Positions 36,008 to 44,507 of a stretch of 64,000 nucleotides of DNA are shown piece by piece; the first letter of the stretch is position 1; every line of letters begins with the position of its first letter. The translations under genes and the position numbers were made by a program. Below the pieces are notes generated by a model, which searched no databases, was not told where the DNA came from, and saw only the letters and a list, made by a program, of their open reading frames with translations. The stretch comes from UBA6168 sp041741095 (GTDB lineage Bacteria > Bacteroidota > Bacteroidia > Chitinophagales > Saprospiraceae). The stretch is taken from the NCBI GenBank assembly GCA_041741095.1, contig JBGSKQ010000095.1, positions 124,001 through 188,000 of the forward strand, written 5' to 3'.

Positions 36008-38443
36008 ATGAAAATATTCAAACCGCTGTTGTCCTTCACCTTATTGATTTTTTTGTCGGGAAGCCTGCTTGCACAAGCTTCGCTCAAAAGGGCCAACAAA
36101 CAATACGAGTTGTTTGCCTTTGCCCCGGCTGTGGAGTCCTACAAGGAGGTGCTTGCCAAAAATTCCAGTCACCTGGAAGCCAACAGTAAAATCGCCGACT
36201 GCTATCGGCACCTGAACGAACTGGACAAGGCCCTGCCGCACTACCAGGCTGCTGTGGCCGACGATGCAGTCGAAGACATTTACCGGTTTCAGTACGGTCT
36301 TACCCTGCAAGGGCTTGGCCGCTATGATTTGGCCAAAAATGTTTTTGAAAACCTGGCCAACCGCTCCGAATCTTTCAAGATCCGGGCAAAACAGTTTGCG
36401 GAGGCCTGCGAATATGCCAAGAACAACCAGGATACCCCCCGTTTTAAAATCACCAACGAATATGCGAATACGCCCTTTACGGACTTTGCGCCAGCCTTGT
36501 ACAAAGAGCGGGTAGTGTATGCTTCGTTCCGAACGGACGTGCGCAGCCGTGATAGCCGCTCGGCACCAGCAATGGCAGATGCTACGACCAACCGTTTATT
36601 TATAACCCAAAGGGACAAAAACGGATATTTGGAGACGCCCGTTACCCTGCATGCTGGCTTTGGAATTGGAACGAATGAAGGGCCTTTGACCTACTCTTCC
36701 GATGGCGAATGGGTGGTTTTTACCAAAAACAATTACACTGACGGTGTGCGCCAAATCCCTTCCAGCGGCATTGAATTGACCCTTTACACCGCTCAGGTAA
36801 ATGCCAATAGAGATTGGACGACGGCTATTCCTTTTCCCCACAATGGCACTGGGTTTTCAAATGGCTACCCCAATTTTTCACCAGATGGCAAAGCATTGTT
36901 CTTTGCCAGCGACAGATCCGGGGGTTATGGCGGTTACGACCTTTATGTTTCCTATCGGGTTGGCAATACCTGGTCGGCCCCTGAAAACCTCGGCCAAGCA
37001 GTCAATTCGGTAGGGAATGAAATTTCCCCGTTTTTCGATGGCGCATCCCTTTATTTTTCATCCGACTACCACAAGGGTTTTGGCGGATTTGACATCTTCC
37101 GGGCAGAGGAAAGTGCTGGCCGCTGGTCAACTGTTTACCACGCTGGCGCTGGCTTGAATACCTCTTCCGACGATTACGATTTTTCCTTCGATGCAGGTAG
37201 GAATATTGGCTATTTTGTGTCCAACAGGCCCGGTGGGAAAGGCAAGGAAGACATTTACAAAGTGACCAAAGAAACGGACAATGTGGTGATAAAAGTGACC
37301 GATTCGGCCACTGGCCAGCCCCTTGCCGATGCCAAAGTTGATTTTTCGGCCTGTGGCGACAAGGCTTACCAGACCAATGCCAATGGGGTTTTCAATTTCC
37401 AATTGCTGGAAAATTTGAATTGCAATATTTCCATTGGAAAAGAAGGTTATCTGAGCCAACAAGTGGCTGTTACATCCTTGGGACTCAGGCAAAGCCGCAC
37501 CTTGGAGGTTCCGCTGACCAATGTTGGCGCTGCTTATCAAGGCAAGGTTTTCAATGGCAGCAACAGTTTTGCCCTGGACGAGGTGAAAATCATTGCCACC
37601 AATTCAAAAAACAACGAATCCAATTCCACGACTTCCAATGGAAGGGGCGAGTATTTCATTGCACTGCTGCCAAGTTCCTCTTATCAGCTCAGGTATTCCA
37701 AACCAGGTTTCCAGGACCTGAGTTTCACTTTTAAAACCGGCGACAACGACACGAAGGAAATCCAAAATATCGAGTTGTTGCCAGTTGGGTACACGGCCAA
37801 CAGCACCAAACCAGCCACTGTTCCCACACCAGCCGAAACAAACACGACAGCCTTGTCAACGGGTGACAACAACCCTGCTTCCACGACGGCTGCCGTCACG
37901 GGCGGCTATGCCGTACAAATTGCCTCGTTGACCAATGACAAAAAAGTAAGCTTGTCGGACTACGAACCCAAAGTAGGCAACGAAGGCAGGGTCTATGTGG
38001 TAGAAGAAAGTGGCCGTAAAAAAGTAAGGGTCGGTACTTTTAATACCAAAGACGCCGCTGCCAAAGCCCAAGCCAACCTTCGGGCAAAAGGATTTACGGG
38101 CGCTTTCACGGTTGAGGAAGTTACCCGCCAGGGAAAAGTCGCTGCCGAACCACCCAAACCACCAAAAGAACCTTCAACGACGACCACCAACTCCAGCACT
38201 GAATTGAGCGGTTACCTGGTGCGCCTGGCCACTTTGGGGAACCTCAAAAACTTTAACCGAGGCACGGTGGATGATATTGGCGAAATAACCTTGGTACCAA
38301 AAGGCAATTTGACCATCATCCTGCTATCGGGTTTTGAAAATAAACAATCTGCCGAAGTTGCGATGAACAAAGCCAGGAACAGGGGTTTTCCTGATGCCTA
38401 TTTGGTGACTTCTGAAAAGGGCGATTTGAAGAAGGTGCAATAG
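36008..38443 (+). CDS. PorE-like TPR/PD40 envelope protein with C-terminal SPOR domains instead of OmpA
   Basis: 811 aa with a signal peptide (LLSFTLLIFLSGSLLAQ). Residues about 20-130 are TPR-like. PD40 repeats (about 150-410) read FSPDGKALFFASDRSGGYGG, YFSSDYHKGFGGFDIF and GYFVSNRPGGKGKEDIY. Two regulatory-like beta domains follow (about 420-590), then a Thr/Ala/Pro-rich linker. A clear SPOR domain (about 635-705: GGYAVQIASL ... KKVRVGTFNTKDAAAKAQ) is followed by a diverged second SPOR-like domain (about 735-805). The first 590 residues parallel the OmpA-family protein at 7014-9575, but the peptidoglycan-binding module is different. SPOR domains bind denuded glycan strands at septa. A terminator follows. 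Confidence 0.87.
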   Translation: MKIFKPLLSFTLLIFLSGSLLAQASLKRANKQYELFAFAPAVESYKEVLAKNSSHLEANSKIADCYRHLNELDKALPHYQAAVADDAVEDIYRFQYGLTLQGLGRYDLAKNVFENLANRSESFKIRAKQFAEACEYAKNNQDTPRFKITNEYANTPFTDFAPALYKERVVYASFRTDVRSRDSRSAPAMADATTNRLFITQRDKNGYLETPVTLHAGFGIGTNEGPLTYSSDGEWVVFTKNNYTDGVRQIPSSGIELTLYTAQVNANRDWTTAIPFPHNGTGFSNGYPNFSPDGKALFFASDRSGGYGGYDLYVSYRVGNTWSAPENLGQAVNSVGNEISPFFDGASLYFSSDYHKGFGGFDIFRAEESAGRWSTVYHAGAGLNTSSDDYDFSFDAGRNIGYFVSNRPGGKGKEDIYKVTKETDNVVIKVTDSATGQPLADAKVDFSACGDKAYQTNANGVFNFQLLENLNCNISIGKEGYLSQQVAVTSLGLRQSRTLEVPLTNVGAAYQGKVFNGSNSFALDEVKIIATNSKNNESNSTTSNGRGEYFIALLPSSSYQLRYSKPGFQDLSFTFKTGDNDTKEIQNIELLPVGYTANSTKPATVPTPAETNTTALSTGDNNPASTTAAVTGGYAVQIASLTNDKKVSLSDYEPKVGNEGRVYVVEESGRKKVRVGTFNTKDAAAKAQANLRAKGFTGAFTVEEVTRQGKVAAEPPKPPKEPSTTTTNSSTELSGYLVRLATLGNLKNFNRGTVDDIGEITLVPKGNLTIILLSGFENKQSAEVAMNKARNRGFPDAYLVTSEKGDLKKVQ

Positions 38444-38456
38444 ATTGTTTCAACAA

Positions 38457-38497
38457 AAAAAAGCCCCCTTCATCGAAAAGACGAAGGGGGCTTTTTT
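38457..38497. terminator. Bidirectional terminator
   Basis: Perfect 15-bp arms (38457-38471 and 38483-38497, AAAAAAGCCCCCTTC type) with an 11-nt loop, between the SPOR protein gene (+) and lpdA (-). Confidence 0.92.
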
Positions 38498-38517
38498 ATT
38501 TTAAAACAATTTAAAAC

Positions 38518-39915
38518 CTACAGATGGATGACCTCGCCGTAGGCGGCTGCGGCAGCTTCCATCACCGCTTCGCTCATCGTTGGGTGAGGGTGTACGGTTT
38601 TAATAATTTCGTGGCCGGTGGTTTCCAATTTGCGGGCGGCCACCACTTCTGCAATCATTTCGGTCACGTTGTAGCCAATCATATGGGCCCCTAGGAACTC
38701 GCCATATTTTGCATCAAAAATGACTTTGACAAAACCTTCGGAAGCCCCGGCGGCCTTGGCTTTGCCGGAAGCTGTGAACGGAAATTTGCCCACTTTGATT
38801 TCATGGCCAGCCTCCTTGGCAGCTTGCTCCGTATAGCCTACGGACGCTACTTCCGGTGAACAATAAGTGCAGGATGGAATATTGTTGTAATCCAAGGGTT
38901 CCGGGTTCTGGCCTTTTATTTTTTCTACGCAAATAATGCCTTCGGCACTGGCTACATGCGCCAAGGCGGGGCCTGGCACGATGTCGCCTATGGCATAAAT
39001 GCCCGGCACGTTGGTGCGGTAAAACTCATCCACCAGCACCACGCCCCGCTCGGTTTTTACACCCAAGGCTTCCAGGCCGATATTTTCAGTATTGGGCGTC
39101 ACACCTGCGGCTGAAAGCACCACGTCGCATTCTATGATTTCTTCGTTGCCGCTTTTGCGGTCTTTTACTTTCACTTTGCAGGATTTGCCGGCAGTGTCAA
39201 CCGATTCTACTGAGGTATTGCCCATCACTTTGATGCCGCTTTTTTTGAAAACCTTCGCCAATTCTTTTGACACATCTGGGTCTTCCCTGGGCACCAAGCC
39301 TTGTTCCAAAAATTCCACCACGGTCACTTCCGTGCCGATGGCATTGTAGAAATAGGCAAATTCGACCCCGATGGCTCCTGCACCTACTACCACCATTTTT
39401 TTGGGCTGTTTATCCAAGGACATGGCTTTGCGGTATTCGATGATTTTTTTGCCGTCAATTTTCAGGTTGGGCAGTTCTTTTGCCCTGGCGCCCGTTGCCA
39501 AGAGGATATGTTCGGCTGTATATTCTGTTTTTTTGCCTTCGGCATCGGATACTTCCACCTTTTTGCCACGCAGCAATTTGGCGGTGCCGAAGATGGGCGT
39601 GATTTTGTTTTTGCGGAACAGGAACTGGATGCCCTTGCTCATCCCTTCTGCCACGCCACGGCTGCGCTTGATGATATTGTCAAAGTCTGGTTTGGCCTTG
39701 TCCACCTGAATGCCGTAGTCGCCCGCATGTTGTATGTACTCAAAAACCTGTGCGCTTTTCAACAAAGCCTTGGTAGGGATGCAGCCCCAATTCAGGCAAA
39801 TGCCTCCCAGGGACTCCTTTTCCACCACAGCTACGTTCATACCCAATTGTGCGGCACGGATGGCAGCCACATAGCCCCCAGGGCCACTGCCGATTACTAT
39901 CAAGTCATAAGTCAT
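38518..39915 (-). CDS. lpdA: Dihydrolipoyl dehydrogenase
   Basis: 465 aa flavoprotein, E3 of 2-oxoacid dehydrogenase complexes and the glycine cleavage system. The N-terminal FAD motif reads VIGSGPGGYVAAIRAAQLG. The redox-active disulfide is GGICLNWGCIPTKALLK (residues about 40-55). The NAD-binding site is VVVGAGAIGVEFAYF, and the C-terminal dimer/active-site base segment is HPHPTMSEAV. It is complete and stands alone; no E1/E2 genes are nearby. A TATCTTTG -7 box lies 70 bp upstream. Confidence 0.96.
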   Translation of the reverse strand: MTYDLIVIGSGPGGYVAAIRAAQLGMNVAVVEKESLGGICLNWGCIPTKALLKSAQVFEYIQHAGDYGIQVDKAKPDFDNIIKRSRGVAEGMSKGIQFLFRKNKITPIFGTAKLLRGKKVEVSDAEGKKTEYTAEHILLATGARAKELPNLKIDGKKIIEYRKAMSLDKQPKKMVVVGAGAIGVEFAYFYNAIGTEVTVVEFLEQGLVPREDPDVSKELAKVFKKSGIKVMGNTSVESVDTAGKSCKVKVKDRKSGNEEIIECDVVLSAAGVTPNTENIGLEALGVKTERGVVLVDEFYRTNVPGIYAIGDIVPGPALAHVASAEGIICVEKIKGQNPEPLDYNNIPSCTYCSPEVASVGYTEQAAKEAGHEIKVGKFPFTASGKAKAAGASEGFVKVIFDAKYGEFLGAHMIGYNVTEMIAEVVAARKLETTGHEIIKTVHPHPTMSEAVMEAAAAAYGEVIHL

Positions 39916-39984
39916 AATGATGGTTTTATTTTATTGAATTTAAGAAGCTGTCGGGATTGCCCAAAGCACCCGGCCAGGGCGGCG

Positions 39985-39992
39985 CAAAGATA
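39985..39992 (-). promoter_or_regulatory. Candidate lpdA -7 box TATCTTTG
   Basis: On the minus strand TATCTTTG matches the Bacteroidota TAnnTTTG consensus exactly, 70 bp from the lpdA ATG. The -33 region is T-rich but lacks a perfect TTTG. Confidence 0.45.
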
Positions 39993-40048
39993 GGGTGATG
40001 GGCAATAAAAATGAGGTGATAAGAATCTAATGGTTTAAAATGCCCCAT

Positions 40049-40084
40049 AAAAAAAAAGTCCTGTCACAACGTTATGCGACAGGA
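40049..40084 (-). terminator. Terminator-like hairpin reading minus, with no minus-strand gene close upstream
   Basis: 7-bp arms (TCCTGTC / GACAGGA, 40059-40065 and 40078-40084) followed on the minus strand by nine T. The nearest minus-strand gene upstream (porP, stop at 40677) is about 600 bp away and has its own hairpin at 40607-40631. Confidence 0.6.
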
Positions 40085-40606
40085 GCCTATCTAACTTACT
40101 GATACTATAGACAAAGGATATAAGTTTCGTATAAAGGTATCCACAAATAACAAAAACAACAATGTACATCTACTTAACGGTCACTCCTTTTTACGAAACG
40201 GTACTATTCCGACAAGGAACAGTTTAACCAGTGTAACTACTGATTGTGTGGTAAGTTTTACGACATAGTATGGCAAGATGTTTCATGGAAGTTCAGGAAA
40301 GAAAAGACCTGCTCTCTCCCGAAAGGGTTATAAAGGTAAGGCGCTCGGCGCTTTTTATCTAAACTTCACGCTTGTTTTCTTTCCACAACCAAGTGGTTTC
40401 ATCATTTTGCGGATTTTGCATAAATTATTGAAAGACAATATCTTACAAAGGTAATCGCACTTGAATGAGTATCATTTTTATGGAAAAGGGCCTGATTGTC
40501 AGTTTCTCCAAAAGATGTGGAAAATGTGGAAAATTTTTTTTCACAAAAGTTGTTTCACTAAATTGTTGGGGCAAAAAGAATTAGAATTCTTTCGTAATGA
40601 GGTTGT

Positions 40607-40631
40607 CGAAAAAGCAAGCTGTGCTTTTTCG
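40607..40631 (-). terminator. Hairpin after the second porP gene
   Basis: Perfect 10-bp arms (CGAAAAAGCA / TGCTTTTTCG) with a 5-nt loop, about 45 bp past the porP stop. The T-run lies inside the stem. Confidence 0.55.
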
Positions 40632-40676
40632 GTTCTGCGATAAAACAATGTTGGAAGTTGGCTGGAACTGGTCTGA

Positions 40677-41732
40677 TTAAAATTTTGGGCAAAGGATCAG
40701 GTCGTCCTCGTATTCGCCCAGGTATGCCACCGAAATCTCGAAGGCCCTACGGTTGACTTGTGAGATTTCACCAAGGTTAAGATCGTAGCTGAATCCAAAC
40801 AGCACGTTATTGAATTCAAAGCCAAGCAAGGCCACCAATGCGTCCACCCGGATATTGTCGTCCTGGTTGGTCACCGGCCTGGCATACGCTCCAATGTGCA
40901 TGGCCATGTTTTTATACGAGCTGGTGTTGATTCTGATATTGGCCCCGGCATCGAGTTTCATGTGCTCCCCTTGCCTGTCAAAAATGAGCCTGGGCAGCAG
41001 TTGGAGCCGCTCTTTGGTGATGGGCAGTACTGCGCTGAGTTGCACGGCGTACCTTGGGTCCAGGTTTGATTCTGGCAGGTTGGTATTGTCGGGATCGGAG
41101 CGGCGGAAAAAACCCACAGCGGGTGTGAGGAAGTGGTGCATGGCTGCCCCTACAAAGAATTTCATTCTTGAATACCTGGGTGAATAGACATAGTTCAAGC
41201 CCACGGAATAGTCGCCAAAAGCATAGTTGTTTTCCGGCAGATTTTCCTGGGTCTGGTCGGTATATCCCGTGGCACCATTGAACTGGTCTTCAAAAGTGAT
41301 GTCGGCATAGTTGATGTTCCGCTGCGCAATGCCCCCTTGGAACCCCAGCGACAAATATTGGGTATTCCGGTTGTCCAGTGCTTTGTGGTAGGCAGCCGAT
41401 ACGGAAATTTGGGAAGTGCTGAAATTCAATGCACCCGCCCGATCATTGTAAAACATCAAACCTACCGCTGCAAAATCCTTGTATTTCGCCGTATTGCGGC
41501 CCATGCGCCACTTGATGTCCAGTGAGGTGGAGAAGGTGGCATAAGGCTTTTCCATGGCTGCCCTCCATTGGTCACGGTAGATGGCCGCTACCCGAAAACG
41601 GCCCTCGAAGGCCCCGGTGAGGGCTGGGTTGAGCGTGAGCGGTGAAGCATAAAACTGGCTGAACAACCTGTCCTGGGACTTTAAGCTTAAAAAGCAAAGG
41701 GAAAATACGAGTAAGGGAAAGACTTTTTGCAT
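40677..41732 (-). CDS. PorP/SprF-family type IX secretion outer-membrane protein (second copy)
   Basis: 351 aa with a signal peptide (FPLLVFSLCFLSLKSQ). The mature start DRLFSQFYASPLTLNPALTGAFEG matches the family signature. The remainder has the beta-barrel pattern. Unlike the copy at 9698-10693 it has no adjacent type-B-sorted cargo gene, so it may serve a protein encoded elsewhere or act in the core secretion apparatus. Sequence similarity to the first copy is low outside the N-terminus, suggesting different partners. Confidence 0.9.
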   Translation of the reverse strand: MQKVFPLLVFSLCFLSLKSQDRLFSQFYASPLTLNPALTGAFEGRFRVAAIYRDQWRAAMEKPYATFSTSLDIKWRMGRNTAKYKDFAAVGLMFYNDRAGALNFSTSQISVSAAYHKALDNRNTQYLSLGFQGGIAQRNINYADITFEDQFNGATGYTDQTQENLPENNYAFGDYSVGLNYVYSPRYSRMKFFVGAAMHHFLTPAVGFFRRSDPDNTNLPESNLDPRYAVQLSAVLPITKERLQLLPRLIFDRQGEHMKLDAGANIRINTSSYKNMAMHIGAYARPVTNQDDNIRVDALVALLGFEFNNVLFGFSYDLNLGEISQVNRRAFEISVAYLGEYEDDLILCPKF

Positions 41733-42028
41733 AACTGAATTGAAAGGTTTTCGGAAAAACTGGCCTTTTGGGTAACAAACTTTTCATCTGAAAAATCCTG
41801 CCAAAGGTAGGAGGAAATTCAAAAGTAAACGAACGGCACAGCACATCTGGTTAGTATTGTCCTGAAAAGGTTTCACAGTAAACTGTCGTTTCCACTGTAT
41901 CCTGTAAAAGCGATGAATCAATGAAACAATGCGGCAATTCCTTCTAAAAATCACGAATAGCAGTATTTTGGCCAGGATTTGCCAAGGAGCAGATGATTTA
42001 TTTAAAAAACAAAGACTTAGGATCAAGT

Positions 42029-42877
42029 ATGAACTTCGCCCTTTGCCACCTCAGCTTAGTACCCATCCGCAACAGCCCTTCTGACAAGAGCGAGCAAATC
42101 AGCCAAATGCTTTTTGGCGAAATCGTGGAAATGATGGAATGGAAGGGAAAGTCCTGGGTCAAAATCCGTTGTACCTGGGACAACTGCATCGGATGGGCAA
42201 GGGCATCCCAAATCAAAGCTATCACTACTGCCGAATACGAACTTTTTGAACACCGCTTCGCCTACTGCCTCGACCTGTTCCAGCCGGTCATGTGCGGCAA
42301 CTTTTCCATGCCCATCACCCTCGGTGCCAGGCTCCCCGATTTTGATGGGATGAAGTTTATATTTGACGGTGTGGCCTACTCCTACAGCGGCCAAGCTGTT
42401 TTCCCTGAAAATTTGGAAGCAACTGCCGACAAAGTCATCAAAATAGCCCGTCGCTATCTGATGGCCCCTTACCAGTGGGGGGGCCGTTCACCATTGGGAA
42501 TTGACAGTGCCGGTTTCACGCAAATGGTGTTCAAATTGGTAGGTCTAAAGCTCCACCGCTTGGCCGATCAGCAGGTCCACCAAGGGCAGTTGATTGATTT
42601 TGTAGAACAATCGCAGCCGGGCGATTTGGCTTTTTTTGAAAACAACCTTAGCAACATCTTCCATGTCGGCATTTTGATGCCTGATGGCCAGATTATCCAT
42701 GCTGCTGAACAGGTCAAAATTGACCGGATAGATCACTACGGTATTTTCAATGAAATGCAGCAACGTTACACGCACCGCCTGCGGGTGGTGAAGCGCCTGC
42801 TCAATCCTTCAAAAAAAGAGCAAAACTTAAAGCGGGAAGAAAAATTGGCCGCCAGCCAAGTGGAAATGTTTGGATGA
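42029..42877 (+). CDS. NlpC/P60-family protein with SH3 region; catalytic Cys replaced by Ser
   Basis: 282 aa from the ATG at 42029, which gives the family-like MNFALCHLSLVPIR start; an ATG at 41993 preceded by AAGGAG is possible too. Residues 1-65 are SH3-like (LVPIRNSPSDK, WVKIRCTWDNCIGWAR). The NlpC/P60 domain (about 130-270) has PYQWGGRSPLGIDSAGFTQ. In active members this motif reads D-C-S-G; here it reads D-S-A-G, with codon AGT at 42506-42508 giving Ser160. The His residues (HVGI, His212, and IIHAA, His224) remain. Active members cleave cell-wall peptides. This one is either inactive or a serine variant. No signal peptide is visible. Confidence 0.87.
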   Translation: MNFALCHLSLVPIRNSPSDKSEQISQMLFGEIVEMMEWKGKSWVKIRCTWDNCIGWARASQIKAITTAEYELFEHRFAYCLDLFQPVMCGNFSMPITLGARLPDFDGMKFIFDGVAYSYSGQAVFPENLEATADKVIKIARRYLMAPYQWGGRSPLGIDSAGFTQMVFKLVGLKLHRLADQQVHQGQLIDFVEQSQPGDLAFFENNLSNIFHVGILMPDGQIIHAAEQVKIDRIDHYGIFNEMQQRYTHRLRVVKRLLNPSKKEQNLKREEKLAASQVEMFG

Positions 42878-43186
42878 AATTTTCTTGTTGCCTGACTAAC
42901 CAGAAGTGGGCTTTTCCTTTCATACTGCATACTAATATGTTTTACCGATATTAGGAACAGGTAGTACAACTGTCCTAAATATTAGGTAAAATAATCCCCT
43001 CCTCGCCGCCTGCGGCGGCTCGTCGGGGGAAGAGGACGATGGGGGCTTCGCCCCCAAACCCCCATTTGCACAATACCTATTAGCGTCAAGTATAAAAGCA
43101 TTGAACACGATTGCGCTCACAGCCGTTGCTAATAAGTACCAATTGGTACAAGGTCTTTTTTTCAAATAATCATAAAACCTTGTTCA
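42878..43186. other. Intergenic region holding the GC-rich repeat and a TACCAATTGGTA palindrome
   Basis: Most of it is the repeat at 42973-43092. TACCAATTGGTA at 43137-43148 is a perfect 12-bp palindrome about 40 bp before the small membrane-protein gene and could be an operator for it. Confidence 0.45.
42973..43092 (-). repeat. GC-rich double-hairpin element, copy 1
   Basis: On the minus strand: AATAGGTATTGTGCAAAT, a hairpin GGGGGCGAAGCCCCC, then CCCCCGACGAGCC and a GCCGCC/GGCGGC hairpin, ending GAGGAGGGG. The copy at 60658-60772 has the same parts in the same order on the plus strand. The left arm of the outer inverted repeat is degenerate here. Confidence 0.8.
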
Positions 43187-43303
43187 ATGAATAATCTTTT
43201 TAGAGGGTTGTTAGCAGGTTACGGCGCCCATAAATTGGGCGGCGGCTGCCTGGGCACGGTCATCGTTTTTATTATCATTTGGGTGCTGTTGGGGCAGTGT
43301 TGA
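43187..43303 (+). CDS. Very small membrane protein (38 aa)
   Basis: ATG 43187 to TGA 43301 encodes MNNLFRGLLAGYGAHKLGGG followed by one hydrophobic helix (LGTVIVFIIIWVLLG) ending QC. The N-terminal basic residues would keep the N-terminus inside. A strong terminator follows at 43332-43373 and a 12-bp palindrome precedes it, so it looks like a complete independent gene despite its size. The Gly-rich turn and single TM helix give no function. Similar very short proteins appear to occur in Bacteroidota, but I cannot confirm this here. Confidence 0.65.
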   Translation: MNNLFRGLLAGYGAHKLGGGCLGTVIVFIIIWVLLGQC

Positions 43304-43331
43304 TTGCCCTCTACACCTTGATGATAATCGA

Positions 43332-43373
43332 AAATGAGAAGGGCAGCCTAACACAGACTGCCCTTCTTCATTT
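43332..43373 (+). terminator. Terminator of the small membrane-protein gene
   Basis: Arms of about 15 bp (AGAAGGGCAG / CTGCCCTTCT core) with an 11-nt loop, flanked by A and T runs. It could also serve the convergent DHOD-like gene. Confidence 0.8.
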
Positions 43374-43460
43374 ACCAATATAAACTGTAATTATGAAACC
43401 ATTTTGGGTGAAACAGAACTAATTCGAGGCAATGTTCTTGTTTCATTTTGCCTAAATATT

Positions 43461-44462
43461 TCAAACCAAATACCTCGGATACCCCTGCAATACTTTGATA
43501 TAATTCGCACGTTCGTAGGCAGTGGGATCGGCGATCTGCATTTGGCTCATCACCCCCCGCATTTCGTCCACGGAGTTGAAATTCCTCACCTGCATCCATT
43601 CTTCCAGTTCTGCCAGGATTTGGTAGATATATGGAATTCCTTTTTTCAACAAACACGAAGCGGCCATCACCACATCCGCCCCGGCCAGGAGGTACTTAAT
43701 GACTTCGGTGGAGCCTTGCACGCCCGTTGTCGCAGCCATTGAGACATTTAGTTTTCCATATAAAATACCCAACCACATCAATGGAAGGCGTATTTCATTA
43801 GAGGTACTCAATTCCAGCGAGTTCACGATTTCCAATGTTTCAATATCAAAATCTGGCTCGTAAAAACGGTTGAAAAGAACCAAGGCGTCCGCTCCTGCAT
43901 GTGAAAATTGTTTGGCCGCATTTCCAAAAGCACTGAAATATGGATTGAGCTTCAGGGCAATGGGAATGGAAACCGAATCTTTCACCATTTTCAAAACATC
44001 CATATATCGGCGCTCCACACCATCGCCGTGCATATTGATGTCAGCCGGGATGAAAAAGATATTCAGTTCGATACCGTTTGCCCCGGCCTCTTCATAGGCT
44101 TTTGCATATTCCATCCAGCCGCCGGGCGTAGCGCCGTTTAGGCTGCCGATTATGGGAATGTCCACTGCTTCTTTGGCCTTACGGATCAGTTCCAGGTAGC
44201 CATCAATGCCAAATTGGAACTTGTCTATGGGAGGCAAATAGGTGAGCGCCTCTGGATAGCTGTCTGTGCCGACTCCCGTCAGGTAACTCCAGGTCGCTTC
44301 TTCCTGCCTGATTTGTTCTTCAAACAGGGAAAACATGACAACGGCCCCGGCCCCGGCATCTTCCATTTTTTTGATGTTGTCCAATTTTTCGGACAAGGGC
44401 GAAGCCGATACGACGAGCGGGCTTCGGAGGGTCATGCCCATGTACTTGGTTGCAAGGTTCAT
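43461..44462 (-). CDS. Dihydroorotate dehydrogenase-like flavoprotein
   Basis: 333 aa TIM-barrel FMN protein. Motifs include MTLRSPLVVSASPLSEKLDN, PIIGSLNGATPGGWMEY, GIELNIFFIP (where true PyrD has ELNxSCPN), PIALKLNPYF and AATTGVQGSTEVIKYLLAGA. The catalytic Cys/Ser loop of PyrD is not evident, so the pyrimidine role is doubtful. It lies 45 bp after nifJ on the same strand and is probably cotranscribed, a pairing seen in other anaerobe-capable bacteria. It may be an oxidoreductase coupled to ferredoxin metabolism; this is inference. Confidence 0.85.
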   Translation of the reverse strand: MNLATKYMGMTLRSPLVVSASPLSEKLDNIKKMEDAGAGAVVMFSLFEEQIRQEEATWSYLTGVGTDSYPEALTYLPPIDKFQFGIDGYLELIRKAKEAVDIPIIGSLNGATPGGWMEYAKAYEEAGANGIELNIFFIPADINMHGDGVERRYMDVLKMVKDSVSIPIALKLNPYFSAFGNAAKQFSHAGADALVLFNRFYEPDFDIETLEIVNSLELSTSNEIRLPLMWLGILYGKLNVSMAATTGVQGSTEVIKYLLAGADVVMAASCLLKKGIPYIYQILAELEEWMQVRNFNSVDEMRGVMSQMQIADPTAYERANYIKVLQGYPRYLV

Positions 44463-44507
44463 ATTCTTATTTTTTCTTTGGTCAATAAACCGTTTTCACA
44501 AATTCGA

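Larger units (their letters stand above)
39993..40676. other. Long intergenic region without coding frames; possible RNA gene
   Basis: It has no minus-strand open frame of useful length, and the plus-strand frame at 40461-40643 has no support. It holds the minus-strand terminator at 40049-40084, an imperfect GCGC hairpin at 40339-40352 (AAGGCGCTCGGCGC) and the hairpin at 40607-40631. A minus-strand small RNA between about 40085 and 40600 is possible; I could not match it to tmRNA, RNase P or SRP RNA. Confidence 0.35.

Noticed and set aside
40461..40643. 60-codon plus-strand frame before the second porP
   Set aside because: No family resemblance, overlaps a hairpin, composition unlike neighbours.
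39993..40676. tmRNA or RNase P RNA in the long gap
   Set aside because: No CCA-type end, tag-peptide frame or GAGGAAAGTC core could be found on either strand.
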